A stretch of 44,451 nt of DNA, taken from NCBI RefSeq assembly GCF_944391105.1, contig NZ_CALXSK010000032.1:1-44451 (forward strand). Reading direction: 5' to 3'. Made by a program: the position numbers and the translations under genes. Below the pieces are notes generated by a model. The model had not been told where the DNA came from. It did no database searches and saw only the letters and a program-made list of their open reading frames with translations. The DNA is from an uncultured Victivallis sp. (GTDB lineage: Bacteria; Verrucomicrobiota; Lentisphaeria; Victivallales; Victivallaceae). Below, piece by piece: positions 1 through 7,176 of this stretch. Every line of letters starts with the position of its first letter. The first letter of the stretch is position 1.

Positions 1-134
1 GTTTTTTTTGCTGAAATATAAGTTGCATCCAGAACCATCATCTTTCAACTTTTTCTTTTCCTATGGGATGGCTGTGAAAGAAAATCTAACCTTCATAGTA
101 AAAAATCCTTCTTCAAGTTTCTTAATGCTGCCAG

Positions 135-266
135 CTAATACAGCCAGCCCCAGTACTCCCTGATGTTGTCAATATCTCCATTCCTCATCAGATCATATCT
201 TACGCTGCGCACATGTCCATCCAACTGGACAGCATTCAACAAATCAGTACGTACATGATAAAACTC
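135..266 (-). pseudogene. Detached 3' end of a pseudopilin gene
   Basis: Read on the minus strand, about 43 codons stay open and end in a stop at 137-135. They closely match the C-terminus of the intact pseudopilin at 306-1076: [20 protein letters not shown] is identical, then RNGDIDNIREYWGW against [14 protein letters not shown]. The similarity covers about 120-261 against 291-432, offset by 171 bases, and includes some 15 bases past each stop. An in-frame stop at 278-276 lies just upstream and no pilin head is present, so this is a remnant of a tandem paralogue or a partial duplication. The His of the H-X9-DG motif is Arg in this copy. The remaining DNA in 1-305 is AT-rich; I see no other gene in it. 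Confidence 0.8.
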
Positions 267-305
267 CTTCTTTAATTAAACAATCAAATCTCTTAATGCT
301 GCCAG

Positions 306-1076
306 TTAATTCTGCCAGCCCCAGTACTCCCTGAGGTTGTCAATATCATTATTCCCCATCAGATCATATCTCACGCTGCGCACATGTCCATCCAACTGAA
401 CAGCATTCAACAAATCATTATGTACATAATATGGGGCCCCCCAGTTACCTCCGTTACCATTATAATTCATCATGTAATGCCAACCGCTTGGAAGTGCATC
501 CTTCGCAGGATTATTAGCGTATCGTCGTGAATCCGCAAGAAACATGCATGAACTGATTCGTTTCAACCGAGAGAATTTGACGTATCGTCGCAACGCATTA
601 CCGTCGTTAATAGTACCTGAAATCGCTTGTACACTCAGAGTCATTGAATTATATCCATAGCCAAAACGGCCTGAGATCGACGGACAAATCGCTACCGGGA
701 GATCATTGATCGACTTGAAGACATCTCCATTGGAATCCGGACTCTGGTTGTTCCCCAAATACATCCGCAGTTTGGCAGGCCAGCAGTTAATGTTTCTGTA
801 CTTATCTGTATTGTCAGTGCCGAAGTCGACTGGTGCAATCGCGGGAACAACATAATCATCGTAATCCGCACCATATTGTATTCCTGCCAGGCCAAGCTGT
901 TTTAAATTGCTCTGACAACTGGTTGATCTGGCTTTTTCACGCGATTTGTTCAAGGCTGGAAGCAACATACCTGCAAGAATTGCGATGATCGCAATCACAA
1001 CGAGGAGCTCGATGAGGGTGAAGTTCCGTGCCGTCCGGTTCGGGAGATCAGAGACTGGATGTATTTTTGTGTTCAT
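306..1076 (-). CDS. Pseudopilin with H-X9-DG C-terminal motif
   Basis: A 256-residue type IV pilin-like protein, probably membrane-anchored or surface-exposed. A short basic leader (residues 1-18) precedes the prepilin helix [20 protein letters not shown], followed by [15 protein letters not shown] and the usual [10 protein letters not shown] segment. Near the C-terminus, [12 protein letters not shown] fits the H-X9-DG signature of this pseudopilin class. The residue before Phe is Asn, not the Gly usually required by prepilin peptidase. Start ATG 1076 follows AAGGAG at 7 bases. The gene lies 49 bases downstream of a broken GntR/LacI-type regulator on the same strand and is visibly more AT-rich than the rest of the window. 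These proteins are numerous in Lentisphaerae; individual functions are unknown. Confidence 0.9.
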   Translation of the reverse strand: MNTKIHPVSDLPNRTARNFTLIELLVVIAIIAILAGMLLPALNKSREKARSTSCQSNLKQLGLAGIQYGADYDDYVVPAIAPVDFGTDNTDKYRNINCWPAKLRMYLGNNQSPDSNGDVFKSINDLPVAICPSISGRFGYGYNSMTLSVQAISGTINDGNALRRYVKFSRLKRISSCMFLADSRRYANNPAKDALPSGWHYMMNYNGNGGNWGAPYYVHNDLLNAVQLDGHVRSVRYDLMGNNDIDNLREYWGWQN

Positions 1077-1125
1077 GATGCCACTCCTTGATGTTGAGGT
1101 ATTTGATCGATTTTTTGACTATTGG

Positions 1126-2207
1126 TTACGCGTTCAGTTTCCGGACGGAACCGTTGACGACGAGTTCCGGTTTGAAGTATTCGTGCGGATTGGTTTCCGG
1201 TGTGTATTTTTCCGGGTGCATCAGGATCTCGAGAATCGTTTCGAACTGTTTCTCGTAATTGAGATCGACGCAGTCGAGCGGTGGATGCTGAATCATCGCA
1301 TCGCGTTTCGAGCCGATGGAGACCAGGCTCAGTTTTTCCGGAACGGCGATTCCGGCGTTGAGACAGGCGTTGACCGCTCCGGTGAAGGAATCGGTGCTGA
1401 TGCCGATGAGGGCGGTGAAGTCGATTCCGTCCTTGAGCACCTTCGCGAAAAAGTAGTAGGCCTTTTCCGGGGCGTAATCGCCGGAACGGATGTTGCAGTC
1501 GAGTACGCGACATTTCATGTCGTGCAGTTCCGCGTAAGTCAGTACGCCGTTCAGACGTTCCCGGATGACGCCGTTCTGCGGTTCCGAAATCAGAACCGCG
1601 ATCCGGTGGTGGCCGTTTTTAAACAGGTGATCGACTGCGAGGCTCCCGGCAAACGTGTCGTTTGCACCGACCGACAGAAGTTGAAGATCGCCGCGATGGC
1701 GGTTCATCAGCACCAGCGGAACCTGGGCGGCGTACTCTTCCAGTCGACGGAGAATGTCGGAATCCCATGAGCCCGCACTCGTCAACATCGCGATCCCCTT
1801 CACGTTCTCTTCCTCCAGCGGCAGGGAAAACGGAACATTTTCGCTGTAATCGTAACGGTGAATCAGCAGCCGGTTCGGCGCATACTGTTCTTTGATGACC
1901 TCCAGGTGCCGTTCCATGAGCGTCAGATCCGACGAGTTCCAGCGCGGGACCACAAAAAGGAAGGTCGGGGGAACTTCCGCATTCAATTTCCCGATCGCTT
2001 CCGTCACGTAGGTGCCGCGCCCCGGTACGACGCGCAGCAAGCCGGCAGAGCGGAATCGACCACTGTTTGATCCACGATCAACTGGCTCACGTTGAACCGT
2101 TTCATGATCTCGCGGCTCGTGATGAATTTTTCCCCGGGGGCGTATTTCGAAAGCTCCCGGCGCAGCTGGTCGTACAGGATATCTGTTTTCAAGATCGCCT
2201 GATTCAT
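1126..2207 (-). pseudogene. Frameshifted GntR-type regulator with LacI-like ligand domain
   Basis: The first frame (ATG 2207) encodes a GntR-type winged-helix head: MNQAILKTDILYDQLRREL, then SREIMKRFNVSQLIVDQTVV. It then leaves frame, and the second frame resumes with FRSAGLLRVVPGRGTYV, the usual end of a GntR wing, followed by about 290 residues of a LacI/periplasmic-binding-protein domain (NRHRGDLQLLSVGAND, AVDHLFKNGHHRIAVL, FTALIGISTDSFTGAV). Adding one base near 2051-2063 restores a continuous 24-residue match in spacing to the intact paralogue at 38412-39497. This is either a real disabling frameshift or a base-call error. If functional it would bind a sugar-like ligand and control the pseudopilin gene just downstream. 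Confidence 0.85.
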
Positions 2208-2237
2208 GGATGATTCCTTTTGCGTGCTTCTGTGTAT

Positions 2238-2266
2238 ATTATGGTGTCTTTTACACGATAATGCAA
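2238..2266 (-). promoter_or_regulatory. Candidate promoter of the broken regulator
   Basis: On the minus strand, TTGCAT (2266-2261), a 17-base spacer and CATAAT (2243-2238) make a housekeeping-type promoter about 30 bases before the start codon. The spacer contains GTGT-AAAAG-ACAC, a short inverted repeat that could be an operator. The intact regulator at 39497 has the same layout and the same CATAATATA core. Confidence 0.5.
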
Positions 2267-2367
2267 GAGTGATTCGCGAAAAAATCAGATAATTTTATTT
2301 CGTGATGGACAGGAGGCAGGAATGGAATCGATTTGAAAATGAGACAGGGGAGGGACATTTTTTCCCG

Positions 2368-2393
2368 CCCGATGGACAAAATGTCGCATCGGG
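2368..2393. promoter_or_regulatory. Inverted repeat upstream of the sigma-54 promoter
   Basis: CCCGATG and CATCGGG form perfect 7-base arms around an inner GACA-AAA-TGTC dyad. The site centres about 76 bases upstream of the start predicted from the sigma-54 promoter at 2430-2447, a typical distance for an enhancer-binding activator. The role is inferred from position and symmetry only. Confidence 0.45.
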
Positions 2394-2429
2394 AAGTCGT
2401 TGCGGGGGCGCTTGATGCACGAAAAAAAG

Positions 2430-2447
2430 TTGGCACGCTGTATGCTT
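2430..2447 (+). promoter_or_regulatory. Sigma-54 (-24/-12) promoter of the hsp20 pair
   Basis: TTGGCACG-CTGT-ATGCTT matches the sigma-54 consensus TTGGCACG-N4-TTGCW at nearly every position, with the required GG-N10-GC (GG 2432-2433, GC 2444-2445). Transcription would start near 2457, giving a leader of about 40 bases before the first small heat-shock gene. The matching sigma factor, rpoN, is at 27554-28966 in this window. Confidence 0.75.
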
Positions 2448-2495
2448 AATTGCCGGGTGTCGACACGAAAGAGTCGAAATGAAGGAGGAATGAAT

Positions 2496-2960
2496 ATGAA
2501 TATGATGCAGAGATGGAATCTGAACGACGGGCTGCTGCCCGCCACGCTCGGCGGACTCAATGAACTGTTCCGCTCGGTGTTCGATGCCACGACTGATTTC
2601 GGTCCGGAGTGGCTGTCGGATCGGATCGGCGCCCTGCCTCTGGATATGGAGTGCGGCGAAAAGGAAGTGACCGTGAAGATCCCGCTTCCCGGCTGCAAGG
2701 CCGAAGAGATCAATGTGGAGGTTGTCAACGACATCCTCACCGTCAAAGCCGAACGCTCCGAGGAGAAGAGTGAGGATGGCGAAGAGAAGCATTATCTCCG
2801 CCGTGAACGTTCCAGCATGAGTTACGAGGAGTCAGTCAAACTCCCGGCCCGCGTCAGAGGACACGAGGCAAGTGCGAGTTATCAGGACGGAATTCTCACC
2901 GTCGTGCTTCCGCGCGAGGAGGAGAATGTCGACAAGGCTCATGTGGTCAAGGTTCAATAA
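2496..2960 (+). CDS. Hsp20 family small heat-shock protein
   Basis: About 154 residues, an ATP-independent holdase chaperone of the alpha-crystallin family that keeps unfolded proteins soluble in the cytoplasm. The N-terminal arm (MNMMQRWNLNDGLLPATLGG) leads into an alpha-crystallin domain: PLDMECGEKEVTVKIPLPGC, then VEVVNDILTVKAERSEE, the turn-rich HYLRRERSSMSYEESVKLP and the diagnostic GILTVVLPREE near the end. ATG 2496 is preferred because AAGGAGG ends 7 bases before it; ATG 2490 is too close to that site. A second hsp20 gene follows after 17 bases. The sigma-54 promoter upstream suggests activator-dependent induction rather than the usual sigma-32 or repressor control. Confidence 0.93.
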   Translation: MNMMQRWNLNDGLLPATLGGLNELFRSVFDATTDFGPEWLSDRIGALPLDMECGEKEVTVKIPLPGCKAEEINVEVVNDILTVKAERSEEKSEDGEEKHYLRRERSSMSYEESVKLPARVRGHEASASYQDGILTVVLPREEENVDKAHVVKVQ

Positions 2961-2977
2961 GAGAGGAGCAGGATATC

Positions 2978-3325
2978 ATGGAAAAGGATATGCAGGAAAA
3001 AAACGAGGTCCGTACGATGCCGGAACCGGTGACGATTGTTCCGCTCGTGGACATTGTGGAAGGCAATGACGGTGTCACGCTTACGTTTGAAGTCCCGGGT
3101 GCGAATTCCGAAAGCGTCGACATTGAGGTTCTCAACAATATCATGACGATGAGCGCGAAGAGTTCACTCCAGCGCAATGGTCACCCGGTTGTTTTCAAAC
3201 GCAACTTCCGCCTCTCCGAGGAGGTCGATGTTCAGAAAATCACCGCGAAAACCAAAGACGGTGTTCTCACGCTCGAAATTCCGAAGGCGGAACGTGCGAA
3301 GGTTCATCGGATCAAGGTTCAGTAA
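2978..3325 (+). CDS. Short Hsp20 family small heat-shock protein
   Basis: At 115 residues this is a compact partner of the preceding Hsp20. It has almost no N-terminal arm, which in the family drives oligomer assembly and substrate capture, and consists mostly of the alpha-crystallin domain: PLVDIVEGNDGVTLTFEVPG, VDIEVLNNIMTMSAKSSLQ, FKRNFRLSEEVD and DGVLTLEIPKAE. Start ATG 2978 follows GAGAGGAGC. It is co-transcribed with the longer gene and ends at a strong terminator. Paired long and short Hsp20s can co-assemble; that these two do is inferred. Confidence 0.9.
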   Translation: MEKDMQEKNEVRTMPEPVTIVPLVDIVEGNDGVTLTFEVPGANSESVDIEVLNNIMTMSAKSSLQRNGHPVVFKRNFRLSEEVDVQKITAKTKDGVLTLEIPKAERAKVHRIKVQ

Positions 3326-3336
3326 TGTTCCATATC

Positions 3337-3375
3337 AAAAAAGCCCGGCAGTCGGTTGGCTGCCGGGCTTTTTCT
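3337..3375. terminator. Bidirectional Rho-independent terminator
   Basis: AGCCCGGCAG (3342-3351) pairs with CTGCCGGGCT (3360-3369) around the loop TCGGTTGG. The stem is preceded by an A-tract and followed by TTTTCTCTTTTT, so it can stop the hsp20 transcript from the left and the QueG-like gene transcript from the right. Confidence 0.9.
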
Positions 3376-3384
3376 CTTTTTCGA

Positions 3385-4191
3385 TCACGGACGGTGAAAT
3401 TCGCATGGAACTCCGGTCTGGCAGAGCGCACAGCCGAGTGCCCGGTCGAGCCAGCCGTAGGTTGTTTCCCGATCCTTTGCGACATGTTCGACCGCATATC
3501 GCGCACAGGCCGGTTTGTCGCGATCCTTGAATTCCGGACCGATCGCGTGGGCCGGACAGCGCCGGATGCAGGCACCGCAGCGCGTACACCATGCGAACGG
3601 GTCGTCGCCGTAGGGACGTTTGTCGGCCGGGAGTTCGAGCGTCGTCACAACCGAACCGAGACGCATCGCCACACCGTGCTCCGTGATGAGGCTCGCCGAG
3701 AGTCCGAACGTCCCGGCTCCGGCGACGAACGCCACATGCCGCTCCGACCAGCTCGACGTGAAGTGTTTGACATCCCACCCCGGCGGCGGATAGACCGCTT
3801 TCTGCTCAAGGTGCGGCGCGACCGCGGGAAATCCCGCTTTGGTCAGCAGACTCGCCATCTGGGCGCGCATCTCCTCGTTCAGGATTTCTCCGAAACTGCG
3901 GACGGCGGCCCATTCGATCGACGGGCGGACCGTTTCCGCGCGGTTCGTTTCGCGCGCCTTCCGGTTCACCGGCAGCACCCAGGAGATCACCGACTTCGCC
4001 TCGGCTTCCGGGAATTTCCGTTTCAGCACTTCGTCCGGCGTCCAGTGTTGCGGTCCGATCAGCTCTTTGAAGCGAATGAAGAACGGATCGTCCGCCGCCG
4101 CAACTTTCACTTCGGGCTCCTCGAAGAAGCGGTCGGCTCCGGTCTGACAGTAGAGATTCCGGAGCATTTGTTCGATCTGAGTTCGGTTCAT
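3385..4191 (-). CDS. QueG-like iron-sulfur protein (4Fe-4S double-cluster domain)
   Basis: About 268 residues from ATG 4191, which follows GGAGG; an upstream in-frame extension adds 30 residues with no support. The C-terminal half carries CTRCGACIRRCPAHAI, a classical C-x2-C-x2-C-x3-C-P ferredoxin motif, then CALCQTGVPC, a second cysteine set. Before it, FVAGAGTFGLSASLITEHG resembles the segment in epoxyqueuosine reductases and reductive dehalogenases that precedes the clusters. It is shorter than typical QueG (about 350-380 residues), and its N-terminal region is not recognisably the QueG cobalamin domain, so a cytosolic redox role is inferred without naming a substrate. The gene lies 67 bases downstream of glyQS, behind a terminator. 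Confidence 0.75.
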   Translation of the reverse strand: MNRTQIEQMLRNLYCQTGADRFFEEPEVKVAAADDPFFIRFKELIGPQHWTPDEVLKRKFPEAEAKSVISWVLPVNRKARETNRAETVRPSIEWAAVRSFGEILNEEMRAQMASLLTKAGFPAVAPHLEQKAVYPPPGWDVKHFTSSWSERHVAFVAGAGTFGLSASLITEHGVAMRLGSVVTTLELPADKRPYGDDPFAWCTRCGACIRRCPAHAIGPEFKDRDKPACARYAVEHVAKDRETTYGWLDRALGCALCQTGVPCEFHRP

Positions 4192-4214
4192 GATACGGTC
4201 CTCCACAGTTGCAG

Positions 4215-4246
4215 AAAAAACGGGAGAGCCGGTTCCGGATCTCCCG
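4215..4246 (-). terminator. Rho-independent terminator after glyQS
   Basis: On the minus strand CGGGAGA-T-CCGG-AA-CCGG-C-TCTCCCG is followed by TTTTTT. It lies just past the glyQS stop and before the QueG-like gene, so the downstream gene probably depends on readthrough or its own weak promoter. Confidence 0.85.
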
Positions 4247-4258
4247 CGGGAATCTGAT

Positions 4259-5596
4259 TTATGCTTCGATCTTCTTTTCAAGATAATCGCGCAGCTGCGT
4301 CACGTTGACCCGATCCTGAAGCATCGTGTCGCGGTCGCGCACGGTCACGCAGTTGTCGTTGGCGGAGTCGAAGTCGTAGCAGATGCAGTACGGCGTTCCG
4401 ATCTCATCCTGCCGGCGATAGCGCTTGCCGATGCTGCCGGTGTCGTCGTATTCGGCGCGGAAGTGGCGGTCGATCTCCTTGTAGAGCGCGTAGGCCGACT
4501 CCTTGAGCTTCTTCGACTGCGGCAGAACCGCAACCTGAATCGGCGCGACGAGCGGCGGCAGGTGCATCACAATGCGGGTATCCTCCTCCATCCCCTCTTT
4601 CGCGGTAGCGGCTTTCTCTTCGTCGTAGGCGGCCGAGAGCAGCGCGAGCATCGTGCGGTCGAGACCGACGGAGGTTTCGATGACGGTCGGCATGAACTTG
4701 CGGTGGTTGTCGTGATCCATGTACGAGAGATCCTCGCCGGAGAATTCACTGTGGCGCGAGAGATCCCAGGTGCCGCGGTGGTGGACGCCTTCGAGTTCGC
4801 CCCAGCCGAACGGAAACTTCACTTCAATGTCGATCGCGGCTTTCGCGTAGTGTGCGAGCTTCTCGTGGACGTAGATGCGGAAGAAGTCGTCCTTGAACTT
4901 CAGCTTGTTCCTGTAGTAGTTGATCCGCTGCTCTTTCCAGTATTCGAAGAACTCCATGCCCTGGGACTCTTCGCAGAAGAACTCCATCTCCATCTGCGTG
5001 AATTCGCGGCTGCGGAACGTGAAGTTGCGCGGATTGATCTCGTTGCGGAACGCCTTGCCGATCTGCGCGATGCCGAACGGAATCTTCTGCCGTGTCGCGA
5101 CCCGCACGCTGTGGAAGTCGACGAAGATCGGCTGGCAGGTTTCGGCGCGCAGGTAGGCGGCGTGCTCCTCGTCGAACACGGGGCCGACGAAGGTTTTCAT
5201 CATGAGGTTGAATTCGCGCGGTTCGGTCAGATCTTTCGAGCCGCAGTTCGGGCAGGTGGTCGGATCCTCCATCTGGTCGACGCGGTAGCGGGACTTGCAG
5301 TTGCGGCAGTCGGTCATGAGGTCGCTGAACTGGTCGAGGTGGCCGGACGCTTTCCAGACGCGCGGGTGGCAGATGATCGTTGAATCGAGTCCCTCGACGT
5401 TGTCGCGGGTTTCGACCATTTCGTGCCACCAGAGATTTTCGATGGCGCGTTTCATCCGGGCGCCGTAGGGGCCGTAATCCCAGAATCCGTTGATGCCGCC
5501 GTAAATCTCGGAACTCGGGAACACAAATCCGCGGCGTTTGCACAGGCTGACGAGCTTGTCCATCAGCTCCTGATTCTTGACGTTTTCTTCGGCCAT
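4259..5596 (-). CDS. glyQS: Glycyl-tRNA synthetase (homodimeric type)
   Basis: A 445-residue class II synthetase that attaches glycine to tRNA-Gly in the cytosol. The opening FPSSEIYGGINGFWDYGPYG is the hallmark of the eukaryote/archaea-like dimeric enzyme, as opposed to the separate alpha and beta subunits of E. coli. A zinc-ribbon-like insert has CRNC and CPNC. Motif 2 is visible as FRNEINPRNF...REFTQMEMEFF, and motif 3 as SVGLDRTMLALL. The C-terminal anticodon-binding domain starts near APIQVAVLPQSKK and ends YLEKKIEA. The length fits bacterial dimeric GlyRS. Start ATG 5596 has AAGGAAG upstream. The leader carries a promoter and a 5'-terminal hairpin. Confidence 0.96.
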   Translation of the reverse strand: MAEENVKNQELMDKLVSLCKRRGFVFPSSEIYGGINGFWDYGPYGARMKRAIENLWWHEMVETRDNVEGLDSTIICHPRVWKASGHLDQFSDLMTDCRNCKSRYRVDQMEDPTTCPNCGSKDLTEPREFNLMMKTFVGPVFDEEHAAYLRAETCQPIFVDFHSVRVATRQKIPFGIAQIGKAFRNEINPRNFTFRSREFTQMEMEFFCEESQGMEFFEYWKEQRINYYRNKLKFKDDFFRIYVHEKLAHYAKAAIDIEVKFPFGWGELEGVHHRGTWDLSRHSEFSGEDLSYMDHDNHRKFMPTVIETSVGLDRTMLALLSAAYDEEKAATAKEGMEEDTRIVMHLPPLVAPIQVAVLPQSKKLKESAYALYKEIDRHFRAEYDDTGSIGKRYRRQDEIGTPYCICYDFDSANDNCVTVRDRDTMLQDRVNVTQLRDYLEKKIEA

Positions 5597-5656
5597 TTTT
5601 TCTTCCTTGAACGTTGTCGGAGAAACCGTGGTTCGGCCTCTCTTTGTAATGAGTAA

Positions 5657-5691
5657 CGAAAAGAAAGGACGCTTTCCGGAAAAGGCGTCCT
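5657..5691 (-). terminator. Hairpin with T-rich tail in the glyQS leader
   Basis: On the minus strand AGGACGC (5691-5685) pairs with GCGTCCT (5672-5666), with an inner TTT/AAA pairing around CCGG, followed by TTTCTTTTC. It can terminate transcripts from the gene at 5732-7036. A start from the promoter at 5698-5725 would fall at about 5691, the first base of the stem, so it may instead be a 5'-terminal stem-loop on the glyQS mRNA. Confidence 0.6.
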
Positions 5692-5697
5692 CTCCTT

Positions 5698-5725
5698 AAT
5701 ATAACATCGCTTGAAGAAAAAGCAA
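5698..5725 (-). promoter_or_regulatory. Candidate glyQS promoter
   Basis: On the minus strand, TTGCTT (5725-5720), a 16-base spacer and TATATT (5703-5698), about 100 bases upstream of the glyQS start. No T-box-like leader is seen. Confidence 0.5.
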
Positions 5726-5731
5726 GGCAAC

Positions 5732-7036
5732 TCACAGCACCAGTTCGAGTGCAAGCGAGCCTTCGAGCTGGTTTCTTCCGTTCTCCTCGCGCCAGTTGAG
5801 CTTGAATTCCCGCTTCAGAACGGCCCGGAGTTCGCAGGTTCCGATGCTTTCGCCGTAGCGCGGCAGAAGCGAGTCGAGTGCCAGGAGGCGCTGGAAGAGT
5901 TCATCGCGATGCGGGGTCCGGAACTGCAACAGCGCTTGAATCCGGAATCCTGCCGGGCGGTTGTCCGAGGTGATTCCGGTCAGTTTCACGGCGGCGACGG
6001 GGCGCACGCCGCAGCCCGGCGGCGGAAACTCTCCGCGGCAGATCTCCCGATCCGGCGTGAGATTGAGTTTGCTGCCGATCCACTGCGTGAGCGCGCGTTC
6101 GAGTTCAGCCGGATCGAACGCGGTGACGGCCCGGTCGGAGTTGGTCGGCGCGGGTGTTCCGTCGGCTCCCTGTGAGGAGGCGACGTCGACGCTGGCGGTG
6201 AGCATGAGCCTGCCGGTTCCGCATTCGCGTTCAAGAATGCGTTCGACTGCAAAGGAGTCGCCGCCGCTGTGCCAGATGGCGTTGAAGAGGATTCCGCGAC
6301 TTGTGACGTTCCGTGCCGGTAGTTTGGCGAGCAGCGTGGAGAGCGTCTGTTCAAATCCGGAGCAGCCGACTCCGCGTACGGCGAGCTCCAGCGTGAATTC
6401 CCGGTGCCGCCGATCGTCAGCCGGGGTCGAGCCGGTGATCCGGACGGCGGCGTCCTCATCCCGCTCACCGGACAAACTTCCGGCGCGGATGCCGAGCAGG
6501 GCGGCCACGCCGTTCTCCACGGCCGCGAGCGGAATCGCCGACCACTGCGCAGCGCTCGGGACGGTTCCCCACGCACTCGCGGAAAAGTAGGAGCGTGCGA
6601 GGTCGATGCGGCAGAGCAGGGTGAGTTTCGCCGTCGTTTTCATCTCCCCGTGATGCCGTTCGCTGCCGAAAACTTCAACGTCGGAAGTGCGTTCGATCCG
6701 GCTGAACCGGACGGCGAGAACCTCGTCGTGTTCGCGCGGAAACGCCATCGCCGCACGGGAGAAATCGTTGCGGAAATCCGCGTCGGCGGAGCGCCCCTCG
6801 AGCGTTGCCGTGACCGCAATCGTGCCGGGAATCTCATCGGACGGCTCCGGGAATCCCGTCACGGTTACGCCGACGCCGTCGACCTGGTCCGGCAGTTTGC
6901 CCGCCCTGGCTTCGAGCCCGGTCACGAGCTGCCGCAGCAGCGCCGCAACTGCCGCTTCCACCGCTTCGGCGCGAAAGGCACTGCGCCGGCTGTAAGCGGT
7001 TTCCGAGGCGGCGGGGGGAGTGAAAATCTCATTCAT
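5732..7036 (-). CDS. Unrecognised protein with three tandem domain copies
   Basis: 434 residues, no signal peptide, no membrane segment, family not recognised. The sequence appears to be three related units of roughly 120-130 residues (about 24-147, 158-289 and 313-434). Each begins with a helix of the type VEAAVAALLRQLV, VENGVAALLG or LERALTQWIG; has a middle strand such as TIAVTATLEG, FTLELAVRG or FRIQALLQF followed by a helix of the type FSRAAMAF, FEQTLSTLL or FQRLLAL; and ends with a strand such as TTAKLTLLCRIDL, GRLMLTASVDVA or LEGSLALELVL. The start ATG 7036 has a strong AGGAGGTG site. It is the sole gene of its unit, behind glyQS and divergent from the redox operon. The shape recalls small phage tail-completion folds, but no phage genes are nearby and I do not assign a function. 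Confidence 0.75.
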   Translation of the reverse strand: MNEIFTPPAASETAYSRRSAFRAEAVEAAVAALLRQLVTGLEARAGKLPDQVDGVGVTVTGFPEPSDEIPGTIAVTATLEGRSADADFRNDFSRAAMAFPREHDEVLAVRFSRIERTSDVEVFGSERHHGEMKTTAKLTLLCRIDLARSYFSASAWGTVPSAAQWSAIPLAAVENGVAALLGIRAGSLSGERDEDAAVRITGSTPADDRRHREFTLELAVRGVGCSGFEQTLSTLLAKLPARNVTSRGILFNAIWHSGGDSFAVERILERECGTGRLMLTASVDVASSQGADGTPAPTNSDRAVTAFDPAELERALTQWIGSKLNLTPDREICRGEFPPPGCGVRPVAAVKLTGITSDNRPAGFRIQALLQFRTPHRDELFQRLLALDSLLPRYGESIGTCELRAVLKREFKLNWREENGRNQLEGSLALELVL

Positions 7037-7101
7037 CTGACACCTCCTGTGTATGGGTTGTTATCTATCTGGTTTTTTGTCAACTTTTTGGGGGAATCGG
7101 C

Positions 7102-7129
7102 TTGTAACGTTTCCTGAAGGATATATATT
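7102..7129 (+). promoter_or_regulatory. Promoter of the redox operon
   Basis: TTGTAA (7102-7107), a 16-base spacer and TATATT (7124-7129) upstream of the SDR gene. Transcription would start near 7136, about 40 bases before the ATG. Confidence 0.55.
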
Positions 7130-7153
7130 ACGATAAAATATAGCGTCAGGAAA
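7110..7153. promoter_or_regulatory. Nested inverted repeat over the redox operon promoter
   Basis: TTTCCTGA (7110-7117) and TCAGGAAA (7146-7153) are perfect 8-base arms. Inside them TATATT (7124-7129) and AATATA (7137-7142) form a second dyad with nearly the same centre. The repeat spans the -10 box and start point, where a repressor would act. The XRE-cupin protein encoded by the third gene of the operon is the obvious candidate ligand, by inference. Confidence 0.5.
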
Positions 7154-7176
7154 ACTCAACAAAGGGAGAAACCATC

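Noticed and set aside
62..96. ATG at 96 on the minus strand with AAGAAGGA upstream
   Set aside because: The reading frame stops after 11 codons; it may be the broken start of a former gene but nothing can be supported.
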